A stretch of DNA of 64,000 nucleotides from assembly GCA_003999685.1 (NCBI GenBank), contig CP021225.1:1488001-1552000 (forward strand), written 5' to 3'. The stretch is from Taiwanofungus camphoratus. Its lineage: Eukaryota > Basidiomycota > Agaricomycetes > Polyporales > Taiwanofungaceae. Made by a program: the position numbers and the translations under genes. Numbering within the stretch: the stretch's first letter is position 1; each line of letters starts with the position of its first letter. Under the pieces are notes generated by a model. That model was not told where the DNA came from. It did not search any database and saw nothing but the letters and a program-made list of their open reading frames with translations. Below, piece by piece: positions 1 to 10,849 of this stretch.

Positions 1-1187
1 CACCCAGTTAGGACACCTCCTGCCCCGATTAGGCCAAGTCCCGCTGCTAAGAACTTCGTGCGCTCTTAGCCCACTAAGATAGGTGATCACGGTGCATGGC
101 CGCTCTCGGATAGTCATCCCGCCCTCGTGAATGAACTTGGTCACCTTTCTACCGTACGTAGTTCCCCTGTTTCAGTTCCTAATTAGTTCCTATCCTCCTC
201 GTGTTCACTTCGGAGTCCATGCACTTTAGTACACATTTCGGACTCGTAAGGATCACTTCGCGCAAGATTAGTTCACCTCACGCTCCCCTATTTAGTCAGA
301 GGTAGTTTACTATGTACGAGAAAGACCCCTCAGTGCACGCTTCTCTCGTTGGAATACCAGTTCCCCTGTAGCTCCGATCTCAGGAAAGCGCCGTGAGTAC
401 AGCCTTAGGAACGGTCCTAAGGTCCCTAAGTCTCCACCCCAGCTTCGTTTCAGTATCTTTGAACTACGTCTACGCTCGCGATATATCTACGAACTACGTC
501 TACGCTTCCCGAACTACGCACTACGATCTACGAAGTCGCTGTGACTTCGTGCCCTTCAGCACCTCTTATAGCACCTATCCGGTGGGCCTCCGCCTTAGTT
601 ATACCCTTAGGCTCACGTTGCGTCATCCCTACGTTCTACGAATAACCCTACGACTCTCCCATAGCCTTAGTTTCAGGCTATAGTACATCTCCCTATGCCC
701 TCGAACTCTCTGACCTCTCCTACAAGTCTCCTACGCCAGCCAAACCTCGCCCACCTCGCTCTAACAAACCTCTAAGCCTTACACCCTTTAGCTAACTCTA
801 GCTAAAAGGACTTCGCAGCAGTCTCGTACCCTCTGCCGCTTAGTAGAAATTATAGTCCATTGGCTTATTGCTCCCTAACTCTATACAGCCTACGAAGTCA
901 GCTCGCGCGATTTAGCTAAAACTTCGAAGGACTTCGCAGAATCTCGAAGGACTTCGCGTACTTCGGAGGGCCTCGCAAGGCCTTAGGGATAGTATAACAC
1001 TTAGGAACAAGATCCTGTTGTGCAGGACCCTTGACCCCTTACTCCCCTATTTACAAAAACAAGACATACAGGTTTCCCGGTATCATACAGGTTGTAGCTC
1101 CTACCCTCACACCACCACAGTTATCACACTACCCCCAGCCACGTTGCGGAGCACTCCCTAGGTACCAGGGTCCCCTAGGTCGTATCA
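1..1187 (-). repeat. R1 repeat, reverse copy A1, cut by window edge
   Basis: This stretch is the reverse complement, at high identity, of the first two thirds of the complete R1 copy at 5748-7506. Its right edge is the R1 terminus TGATACGACC read in reverse (..GGTCGTATCA ending at 1187). The other end lies left of the window. It has no convincing reading frame. It is rich in short words such as CGAAGTCCTTCG. Because it abuts the middle of a forward R1 copy at 1188, the simplest reading is that A1 inserted into A2 in opposite orientation. Confidence 0.8.
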
Positions 1188-2153
1188 GCGATCGTAGACG
1201 TAGTTCAAAGATACTGAAACGAAGCTGGGGTGGAGACTTAGGGACCTTAGGACCGTTCCTAAGGCTGTACTCACGGCACTTTCCTGAGATCGGAGCTACA
1301 GGGGAACTGGTATTCCAAAGAGAGAAGCGTCCACTGAGGGGTCTCTGTCTTACATAGTAAACTACCTCTGACTAAATAGGGGAACGTGAGGTGAACTAAT
1401 CTTGCGCGAAGCGATCCTTATGAGTCCGAAATGTGTACTAAAGCGCATGGACTCCGAAGTGAACACGAGGAGGATAGGAACTAATTAGGAACTGAAACAG
1501 GGGAACTACGTACGGTAGAAAGGTGACCAAGTTCATTCACGAGGGCGGGATGACTATCCGAGAGCGGCCATGCACCGTGATCACCTATCTTAGTGGGCTA
1601 AGAGCGCACGAAGTTCTTAGCAGCGGGACTTGGCCTAATCGGGGCAGGAGGTGTCCTAACTGGGTGGAGGGTCATATGGGTACGCCCTAGGATGACCTTA
1701 TGGCATAGGATCAAGACCCATGGGGGTGCACAAGGCTTCCTAAGTCCAACTTCCGGAACTTCGGACCGTTTCGGAGCCTATCGGAGGTAGCTGCAATCAC
1801 AAGAGCTAGGAGAGACTTAGCTAAGACTTCTTAGCTAAGCCCGGGATGAGTGACGTAGTAGATAGGACCTAGATCCAATGGAACAGTATGGGAGGGCCGG
1901 CAGTGTCCGATAGTGGACTTAGCAGGAGTTAGGGACTTCGCGTCTAGCATTCGAAATCTCGTAGCACCTCGTGTGACTTCGCAAGACTTCGTAGGGTGTT
2001 AGGAGGGTTTAGGAAGGAGAGGGCGCGTTAGGAATATTATAGGAACCTATCCCTCCTGTCGTAGGCTGTAGGAGAGTCTTAGAGTGGTCGGTTGGGGGAT
2101 CAGAAAGCTCCTAAAATCGCGATTCGGGGCCCAGGAGGCTACGGGACTCATCA
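1188..2153 (+). repeat. R1 repeat, forward copy A2, right part only
   Basis: It matches 6538-7506 almost base for base and ends with the R1 terminus ..GGACTCATCA at 2153. Its left part is missing, apparently displaced beyond A1. Together with A1 it makes a long inverted repeat: roughly 1-465 pairs with 1205-1665. CpG sites are largely intact, so the copy is young. It is non-coding. Confidence 0.8.
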
Positions 2154-3014
2154 CCGATCAGTGTACCATATGGAGAACTAAACTGAAGAAGGACATGAAA
2201 CAGGAACTCTGAATGTGGTAGAAAGGTTACTAGGGAATGGCACAGGGAGGGGGATGCTTATCTAGAGATCATCACATGGAAGATGGGCTATCTAACCAGA
2301 CTTTGAGAGGGACAGGGATCTAGGAGTGCTGAATTGTCAAGCCAATGTGTAGGGGGCCTAGACAATATCAAGGGATCATATGGACATCATGAACAAGAGG
2401 CCGGGACTCTGGACCGAGGGACCAAGAACCAGAACCAAGGACCAAAGACTGAAAACTGAAGTGTCTTTACTCGGTTGCTCTCAACCAAAGGCCCAGACTT
2501 GTAGGATGTCAGGAGGATGCTAGGGGACACTGCTGGCATGCACTCTAGAGTGTGAGGGACTGCTTCTCTACAACAGGGCTTCTGGAGTGTCATGCAGGCT
2601 TTCCATTATCAGAAATCCCATTGTTCTTCCCAGATAGAAAGACTGGATGGCCAAGGTGTGAGTAGACACATGTAGCACACCTGTCCTCCGAGTTAGGGCA
2701 CTCTCTAGTGATGGAATAGAGTCCTTGATCCTTGTTACGACATTTGGACCTCCAAAACTCGGCAGTACATTCCAAGAAAGAGATGGGAGACCAAAAATAC
2801 ACAATTTTGGGGCGTAGAGTTGTACCAGACCTATCACCAAGAGATCTCTCTTGTACATAGTAGGATACATCTGGCTAAATAGGAGAGGGTGAGGTGAACT
2901 GTCATATGCGAAGTGGTTTCTACAAGTTCAAAATGTGCACTAAACGTGCGTGGACTCCGAAGTGACCATGAGGAGGATAGGCATTAAATAGGTACTGAAA
3001 CAGGTAAACTACGT
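2154..3014 (+). repeat. Diverged R1-related repeat remnant
   Basis: The right part, about 2870-3010, matches the middle of R1 (compare 6725-6860) at lower identity. The part around 2736-2870 matches 25377-25510 instead, so a variant R1 with a different left half is likely. Copy B starts at 3015 inside this remnant. No gene is visible. Confidence 0.55.
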
Positions 3015-3977
3015 TGATACGATCTAGAGGACCCTGGGACCTAGAGAGTGCTCTGAAACATGTCTAAGAAGCAGTGGAGTGAACTATAGAGATATGAGAA
3101 TGGGAGCCACAACCTGTATGGTACTGGGAGACCTATATGTCTTGTTTTTGTGAGTGAGGGAGTAAGGGGTCAAGGGTCTTGCGCAACAGGATCTTGCTCC
3201 TATGTGCTAGATGATCCCAAAGACCTTGCGAGGTCCTCCAAAGTGTGCAAAGTCCTTCGAAGATCTGTGAAGTCCTTCAAATTTTTGCTAAAGCATGCTA
3301 TCTGACTCCATAGGATGCATAGAGTTAGGAAGCAATAGGTCAATGGAATAGGGGTCCAAATAGTTGGCAAATGATACTAGACCGCTCTGAAGTCTTTAAC
3401 TAAAGTTAGCTAAGGAGATCAATGCTTCGAGGTTTGTAGAGTGAGGTACGAGAGATTTGACTAGCATGGGGACCTATAGAAGAGGTCGGATGGTTTGTGG
3501 AGTCTATACTGGGAGTAGAGATGGGAGAACAAGGTCGTTGGATGTTCTGAAGTATCTGTTAGTTTTGGGGGAGTTTGAGGGCATAGGGGATGTGCTATAA
3601 TCTGAATCGGAGGCTATAGGAGGATCGCAGTGATATCGTAGAATGTAGGAATGACACAATGTGAGCCTTTGGGTATAACTAAGACAGAGGCCCACCGGGT
3701 AGGTGCTATAGGTTGTACTGAAGGGTGTGAAGTCACGTTGACTTCGTGGATCATAGTGCGTAGTTCGAGGGGCATAGGCATAGTTTGTAGATATATTGTG
3801 AGTGTAGACATAGTTTAGGGACACTGAAATGGAGCTAGGGTGGAGACTTTAGGGGCTTAGGACTGTTTCTAAGGCTGCACTCATGGCACTCTCTGAGATC
3901 AGAGCTACAGAAGAACTTGTATTCCGAAGAGGAAAGCATGCACTGAGGGGTCTCTCTCATACATGGTAAACTATCTC

Positions 3978-4477
3978 TGTTACCAGGGGGTTCACCCTGG
4001 TAATGCTGCAGAAGCTTGGAGCGGTGTGCAGCGAAGGGTCGAAGAGGAGCGATGGTGACGATGAGTCACAATCCTCGGTAGTCTTCAACTACAAGCCCTA
4101 TGTAGTCGCGATAGTCTTTACGGGCTTCTTGAGGTGCGAGAAGATGTGTAGAGACTAGCGTGTATTGGTACTAATGCGTAGTACACTTTAGGAAAGGATG
4201 AACGAAGAGAATACGACTAGGGGAACCTCCAACAGTGGGACCCCCCTTTATACTGCCACCGTCAACCCCCGAGTATACTAGCAGCCCCCCAGAGACCGTA
4301 TAAGGCGATAGGAGTCAGCGGCCCGAAAGTACATAACTACCATGGCGTAAGCGGGGATGGTCGGCCCGTCAGTCAATCTGGGTAAGTAAGGTGTGGAAGG
4401 GATGCCGTGCGTCCATGGTGTGACAAACAAAGGGAAAGAAAAAATGAACAAGTCTCTAGTCCTACCCGACGGTAACA
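3978..4477 (-). repeat. 3' LTR of the gypsy element
   Basis: This is the partner of 13015-13514, with the same 500-bp length and the same inverted ends. A purine-rich tract on the minus strand lies directly beside it, at about 4480-4495. Confidence 0.95.
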
Positions 4478-4479
4478 CT

Positions 4480-4495
4480 ACCCCCGTCTCCTCTC
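4480..4495 (-). other. Polypurine tract of the gypsy element
   Basis: On the minus strand the bases next to the 3' LTR read as a purine run (GAGAGGAGACGGGGG). This is the usual position of the plus-strand primer in LTR elements. Confidence 0.6.
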
Positions 4496-4499
4496 AGGT

Positions 4500-5745
4500 G
4501 TCGCCCCGACACCTACCTTCATGACCTGGTAGCTTCCTCGTCAGGCTGCTTTGACCCACTGATTTCTGACCAGGCGGCCCCTGCCTTGGGGCATTGGTCG
4601 GTGTCGTGATCGTTAGCGAAACAATCCAGACAGCGAGGCGGGACAAAGGGCTCAACAGCCGGCTCCTCCAGTCGTGGCCGGTGGATGCAGTCTGCAGCAA
4701 CATGATCGAGGCCCATGCAGAATTCACAGGCCCCAGCCCATCGGTTCAGGGGGCGGCACTCGGGGTGGAGACAAACTGTCCACTCGTCCTGCGTGGAGGG
4801 GGCCGGGCGTGTGATGACGGAGGAGGGTGGTAGGAGATGCTCGAGGGCAGAGACGACGTCGGTGCGAAGGAGGAAATTTAGATGGGAGCGCGTTGCATTA
4901 CAGGCCTGTCAGTACAATATACCAATTTCCCAGATGGGGCTGGCCCACCACTTAGCTTTGTCATGCTCTCCCTTCTCCCTCTCCCCTCTGTACCCCCTTA
5001 TTACCTGATCGAGGTGTAAGACAACCTCGGCCTGATGTCGAAAGATGGCAACCTGGGCCACAAGATCAGGCCAGACAACGAGGGCGGTGTCCACTGCTGG
5101 GCGTAGTCGTTCGTTGGCCAGCACCCATCCGAGACGGTCGGCGGGGGTCAGAAAGTGGGCGGCGAGGCCAGATGTTGCTTGGCGAGGTAGGGGGACAACA
5201 ATCCCCTCAGTGAAGTTGGGGAGGTTCTGCAGTCCCCGAAGAAAGGGATTCAGTGTGCGGGCGTTCCCTGTGGTGAGGATGGAGGTGGCAAGGCGGGCTC
5301 GGGCGGCGTTGGTTCGATGGGGCATGGTGGGAGGCGGCCTTGAAATGCTGCGGAATGGCTCCTTGCAGGGCAGTTGAACGGTTGCCAACTGGGTTGATGT
5401 CTAGGTGGTTTGCCTTCTTATAACGCCTCAGCAGGTCAGGGGAATGCCGTAGATTGTCTTCCTTCTGCCAGGTGCTGGCAGAGACCGGCCATCCCTTCCA
5501 TTTGATGAGAAACTCCCATTTCCCACGTCAGGCACGATGCCCACGGAGGGCCTCGACTTCGTACTCTTCTTCCCCCTCGACCAGATCAGGTGGTGGTTTC
5601 AGAAAGTTGGGTCCGTGTTCCGCCGTTTCCCTGTATGGGGTGAGCAGCGATGCATGGAACACCGGGTGAATCTTCCAGGTTCTCGGGAGCTGTAGCTTGT
5701 ACGTCAGTGGCCCCTTGGCTTCCGTGATCTTGAAGGGTCCAAGCC
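4500..5745 (-). pseudogene. pol 3' tail with chromodomain-like segment, plus an extra 3' reading frame
   Basis: Next to the R1 insertion, about 5400-5745, the translation resumes integrase C-terminal sequence. It then shows a chromodomain-like pattern (WEFLIKWKGWP followed by STW), typical of chromoviruses. Beyond it, a reading frame of about 159 codons at 4909-5388 has no family I recognise. Closer to the LTR, near 4590-4640, is CLDCFANDHDTDQC, which fits a C-x2-C-x4-H-x4-C zinc knuckle. A knuckle downstream of pol is unusual for this family. Confidence 0.6.
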
Positions 5746-5747
5746 GC

Positions 5748-7506
5748 TGATACGACCTAGGGGACCCTGGTACCTAGGTAGTGCTCCGCAACGTGGCTGT
5801 GGGGTAGTGTGATAACTGTGAGGATATGAGGGTAGGAGCTACAATCTGTACGATACCGGGAAACCTGTATGTCTTGTTTTTGTAAGTGGGGGAGTAAGGG
5901 GTCAAGGGTCCTGCACAACAGGATCTTGTTCCTAAGTGCTATACAATCCCTAAGGCCTTGCGAGGCCCTCCGAAGTACACGAAGTCCTTCGAGATTCTGC
6001 GAAGTCCTTCGAAGTTTCAGCTAAATTGCGCGAGCTGACTTCGTAGGCTGTATAGAGTTAGGGAGCAATAAGCCAATGGACTATAATTTCTTCTAAGCGG
6101 CAGAGGGTACGAGACTGCTGCGAAGTCCTTTTAGCTAGAGTTAGCTAAAGGGTGTAAGGCTTAGAGGTCTGTTAGAGCGAGGTGGGCGAGGTTTGGCTAG
6201 TGTGGGAGACTTGTAGGAGAGGTCGGATGGTTCGGAGAGCTAATACTTGGAATAGGAATGAGGGAACGAGGTTGCTGGAAGCTCTGAAGTGTCTGATGAC
6301 GTCGAGGTGTGGGTCGGAGAGTTCAAGGGCGTAGAGAGATGTACTATAGCCTGTAATGAAGGCTATGGGGGAGTCGTAGGGTTATTCGTAGGGATGACGC
6401 AACGTGAGCCTAAGGGTATAACTAAGGCGGAGGCCCACCGGATAGGTGCTATAAAAGGTACTGAAGGGCGCGAAGTCACAGCGACTTCGTAGATCGTAGT
6501 GCGTAGTTCGGGAAGCGTAGACGTGGTTCGTAGATATATCGCGAGCATAGACGTAGTTCAAAGGTACTGAAACGAAGCTGGGGTGGAGACTTAGGGACCT
6601 TAGGACCGTTCCTAAGGTTGTACTCGCGGCGCTTTCCTGAGATCGGAGCTACAGGGGAACTAGTATTCCAACGAGAGAAGCGTGCACTGAGGGGTCTTTC
6701 TCGTACATAGTAAACTACCTCTGACTAAATAGGGGAGCGTGAGGTGAACTAATCTTGCGCGAAGTGATCCTTACGAGTCCGAAATGTGTACTAAAGTGCA
6801 TGGACTCCGAAGTGAACACGAGGAGGATAGGAACTAATTAGGAACTGAAACAGGGGAACTACGTACGGTAGAAAGGTGACCAAGTTCATTCACGAGGGCG
6901 GGATGACTATCCGAGAGCAGCCATGCACCGTGATCACCTATCTTAGTGGGCTAAGAGCGCACAAAGTTCTTAGCAGCGGGACTTGGCCTAATCGGGGCAG
7001 GAGGTGTCCTAACTGGGTGGAGGGCAATATGGGTACGCCCTAGGATGACCTTATGACATAGGATCGAGACCCATGGGGGTGCACAAGGCTTCCTAAGTCC
7101 AACTTCCAGAACTTCGGACCATTTCGGAGCCTATCGGAGGTAGCTGCAATCACAAGAGCTAGGAGAGACTTAGCTAAGACTTCTTAGCTAAGCCCGGGAT
7201 GAGTGACGTAGTAGATAGGACCTAGATCCAATGGAACAGCATGGGAGGGCCAGCAGTGTCCGATAGTGGACTTAGCAGGAGTTAGGGACTTCGCGTCTAG
7301 CATTCGAAATCTCGTAGCACCTCGTGTGACTTCGCAAGACTTCGTAGGGTGTTAGGAGGGTTTAGGAAGGACAGGGGGCGTTAGGAATATTATAGGGACC
7401 TATCCCTCCTGTCGTAGGCTGTAGGAGAGTCTTAGAGTGGTCGGTTGGGGGATTAGAAAGCTCCTAAAATCGCGATTCGGGGCCCAGGAGGCTACGGGAC
7501 TCATCA
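5748..7506 (+). repeat. Complete young R1 repeat inserted in the gypsy pol region
   Basis: This 1759-bp unit runs from TGATACGACC to GGACTCATCA and is flanked by CCGC at 5744-5747 and 7507-7510. The integrase coding sequence is continuous across the duplicated site, which fixes the ends. It is near identical to A1 and A2 and retains its CpG sites. It has no reading frame of note. TG...CA ends plus a 4-bp duplication would fit a very long solo LTR, but I see no internal region, primer site or protein for such an element. Its class therefore stays open. Confidence 0.85.
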
Positions 7507-7509
7507 CCG

Positions 7510-10500
7510 CTTTGGGTCAAATTTCTGACTTATTGTCCTTAGCTGGAGGTTCGTGGCTTCTAGCCAAACCTTGTCGCCTTCCTGGAAAGGTTTCCAGGGA
7601 AAAGGGGTTCGTTCCTCCATCAGCTTCTGGGCTAGCTCTTGCGCTGCAAGAGCCTCTTTGCGGGATTCGGAGATCTGGGTCAGGCGGTCTTGGAGCGTGG
7701 GGTATTTGTCGGAGGGTCGTGGAGATCTGATGGCCTTTGGGTCGTACCCCATGGTGAGCTTGAATGGCGATTCCTTCCTTCCAGCATGCGGCACCTGGTT
7801 GTGTGCGAATTCAAACTTGAGAATGTGTTTGACCCAGGTGTGGGGGTCATTTGCGCATAGGATTCTCCAGACCGCCTCCAGTTCCTGGTTGACCCGTTCT
7901 GTACTCCCATCTGATTGGGGGTGGTAGGCGGTGGACATTGCCGCCTTGACTCCTGTCAGCTTACACCATTCTTGAAATGCGGCCGCTGCGAACTGTGGCC
8001 CTCGGTCGGATATCATCCGGTCAGGTAGGCCATATCACCTGTATACATTGAGGTGTAGGGCCTCTGTCGTCCCTACCGCATCTATGTTCTTGGTGCAGGG
8101 TATGAGCACAATGCCCTTGGTGAGTTCTCTGTCAACTACTACCATGAGCGCATTGAAGCCCTGTGACTCTGGTAGATCAGTGATGAAGTCTACCGATATG
8201 TGAGAGAATGGCCTTGAATTCGGTTCTGTGGGGATGGCCATCAGGGGGGGTTTCGTGGGGTGTGTGTTGATCTTGCTCTCCTGGCATTTGGCGCACCCCT
8301 CAACATATTTCTCAATGAATGAAGACATTCCATGCCAGAACCAGTCCCTTCGGGCGATGGCCATTGTACCTTGTGCCCCTGGGTGTGCCATTGCTGGTGT
8401 GTCATGACAGAGTTGAATGACTTCTCGGTGCGGATCATCATCAGGGGGTACGTAAACTCGGTTTTTGTATAAAATTAGTCCCTCCTGAATGTCCCAGTCT
8501 GCCAGCTTTGTGTGCGCAAAGCCTGTGCCCTTGAATGGCGGTACCTTCCCCCATCTTAAAGCGTCAATCGTCTCGATGACCATCCTGTCACGAGTACGAC
8601 ATTCACATATCTTTTCGATGATTGCAGTGTTGGTGGCGTTGACAAAGAGGTCTGTTGGTAGCAGGATGACATCTTCATTGTCATGTTTCTCTCCTGGGTG
8701 GTCAGGTCGCCGGGAGAGTGCATCGGCGACTATGAGTCGACTGCCTTTTTTGTTTAATAGTTGCAGGTCAAATTGTGACAGGAATAACTGCCATCGGGCC
8801 TGGCGTCGGTTGAGTCATTGTGCTTCTCGGAAATAGGTGAGGTTCTTGTGGTCGGTGATCACCGTGACCGGGTGTCCACTTCCCTCAAGGTGGTGGCGCC
8901 ATTCCTCAAGTGCTCGGACAATGGCCAGCAGCTCTCTGTCATATACTTGATAATTCCGCTCCGCTTCTTTTAGGCTCTTTGAGAGGAAAGCTATAGGGTG
9001 TAGCCGCCCTTCCTCATCAAGTTGTTGAAGCACTGCACCAGTGGCTACCAGAGAGGTGTCGGCCTCAATGGTGAATGGTTTGGACGGGTCGGGCATGCGG
9101 AGGATAGGCATGCTCTGGAAACACCATTTGAGCTCATCAAAGGCCTCCTGGCAGGCTTTGGTCCAGTTCCACTCCGCGCGCTTCTTCTTGATGACATTCA
9201 AGGGGTGAGCGATGTGAGAGAAGTTGTGGATGAAGCGTCGGTAGTAGTTGGTGAGACCCATGAATCGTTCTACATCCTTGACCCTAGTAGGAATGGGCCA
9301 ATCTGCGATTCCTGCCAGTTTGTCCTTGTCCATGTGCACCTGTCCAGGTGAGATGGTCATTCCCAAGAAGTCAACTTCGACGACATCGAACGTGCATTTC
9401 TCTGGCTTTACAAATAGGTCCCATTTCTGCAGCCGTTGTAGGACACGTCTGGTTCGTTCTCGGTGGGCTTCCATATTGTCAGAGAAAATGAGGATGTCGT
9501 CCATATAGATCGCGATCCACCCCTCGGCCAGCATGTCCTGGAATGCGTCATTCATCATTCGCTGAAACGTGGCCAGCGAGTTGCACATCCCAAAGAACAT
9601 GACAGTGGGTTCGACGATCTTGTCCTGATTTCCATGTTTGACCATGAATGCTCCTTTTCATTGGTCGCCCTCTCTGATCCAGATGTTGTTGTACCTGTTT
9701 TGGAGGTCTAATTTAGTGAACACAGTGGCCCTTTGGAGCCTGTCGATTAGCTCTCCTATGAGGGGTAAGAGGTAGGCATCTTTGATCGTGCCCTTGTTCA
9801 GGTATCGGTAGTTCTGGCACGGGCGCAAGGTACCATCCTTTTTTTTGACAAAAAAGGCTGGTGACGCCATTGGTGAGTTCGATTCCCGGAGATAGCCCTT
9901 GGCCAGGTTCTCTTCCAGAAATTTGTCCATCGCCACCTGTTCATTTGGAGACAAAGGAATTACAGCGCATTTCCTGGGGACAAAGTCTGGCCTTAATTCA
10001 ATGGCATGGTCCCAGGGCTTGGATTCTGGGAATCGGTTGGCGGCCTCCTTTTCAAACAACCGTTTATAGTCCCACAGGTATTCTGGGACAAGGTCTTCTA
10101 CGGATGGGGGTGGGTCCTTGGGGATCACCAATTCCGTGAGCTCTGGGGCATTCCATACCATACGTGGGGAGTCAGAGAAGTGTGTTAGTCGATTGAGCCC
10201 TACTTGTGGGGGCTTTAGGGCCTGCAGTAGCCCGTCTTCACGCGTGAGCGGCTGCTCTTTCTGTTGGAAAATCCCCAGAACCCCTTCTCCTTGTGTGTAA
10301 GCACACATTATGTCCGAAAGCTCCTCATCGTCTTCATGAATGGAAGCTCGACACAGGGAAATTCCGTCTGTCGTGGGTTGGCTCATGACCCAGGCATAGT
10401 ATCCTTGCCATTCTGTGAGTCGAGCTTGGTCAATCTCGAGCGTCCCTTCTACCCAGTCAATACGTGGGTTGACTTGTGCGAGCCAGGGGTTGCCGAGTAC

Positions 10501-10845
10501 TACATCGAGCGTTCCAATGTTTGAAACGTAAAAGTTGGTTGGGATGTCGTTCCCCTCTAATCGTATACTCCCTTCGACTCTGTGGGTAATTGGTCCCCCT
10601 TTGTTTGTAGAGCCATTAATGGTGGTTGAGGTTACTGTCCTGGAAAGCGGTCGAGTGGGGAGTCCCCACTTCCTTACAAAGTCAGGGTGAATTAGGTTGG
10701 CGTCAGCCCCACTATCCAACAAGGGGCATGCGGCGACGGCTTTCTCTCCTACTATGATGTAACCTGGTAAATAAAGTGTATTGCGCTTGCGCGTTCCGGT
10801 AATTACATTTCGTACAGAGAGTTTAGGCGACTCGTGCGTCACGTC
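7510..10845 (-). pseudogene. pol region of the gypsy fossil (protease to integrase)
   Basis: In order, the aspartic protease motif LLDSGADANLI lies near 10.7 kb. Reverse transcriptase follows with the catalytic box YMDDILIFSD near 9.5 kb. RNase H around 8.8-9.1 kb has EADTSLVATGAV. Integrase has its zinc region (CAKCQ) near 8.3 kb and a catalytic-core-type stretch (STAYHPQSDGSTERVN) near 7.9 kb. The domain order protease-RT-RNase H-integrase is that of Ty3/gypsy rather than Ty1/copia. The 3' end is interrupted by the R1 copy at 5748-7506. It is broken in several places. Confidence 0.9.
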
Positions 10846-10849
10846 GGGT

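Noticed and set aside
393-683. Open frames inside R1 copies, rich in Tyr, Ser and Arg
   Set aside because: They arise from short repeated words in the repeat and are not preserved between R1 copies.
1-1665. Inverted repeat as terminal repeats of one DNA transposon
   Set aside because: The junction at 1187/1188 is an R1 terminus and the spacer is itself R1 sequence, so nested R1 copies explain it without a transposase element.
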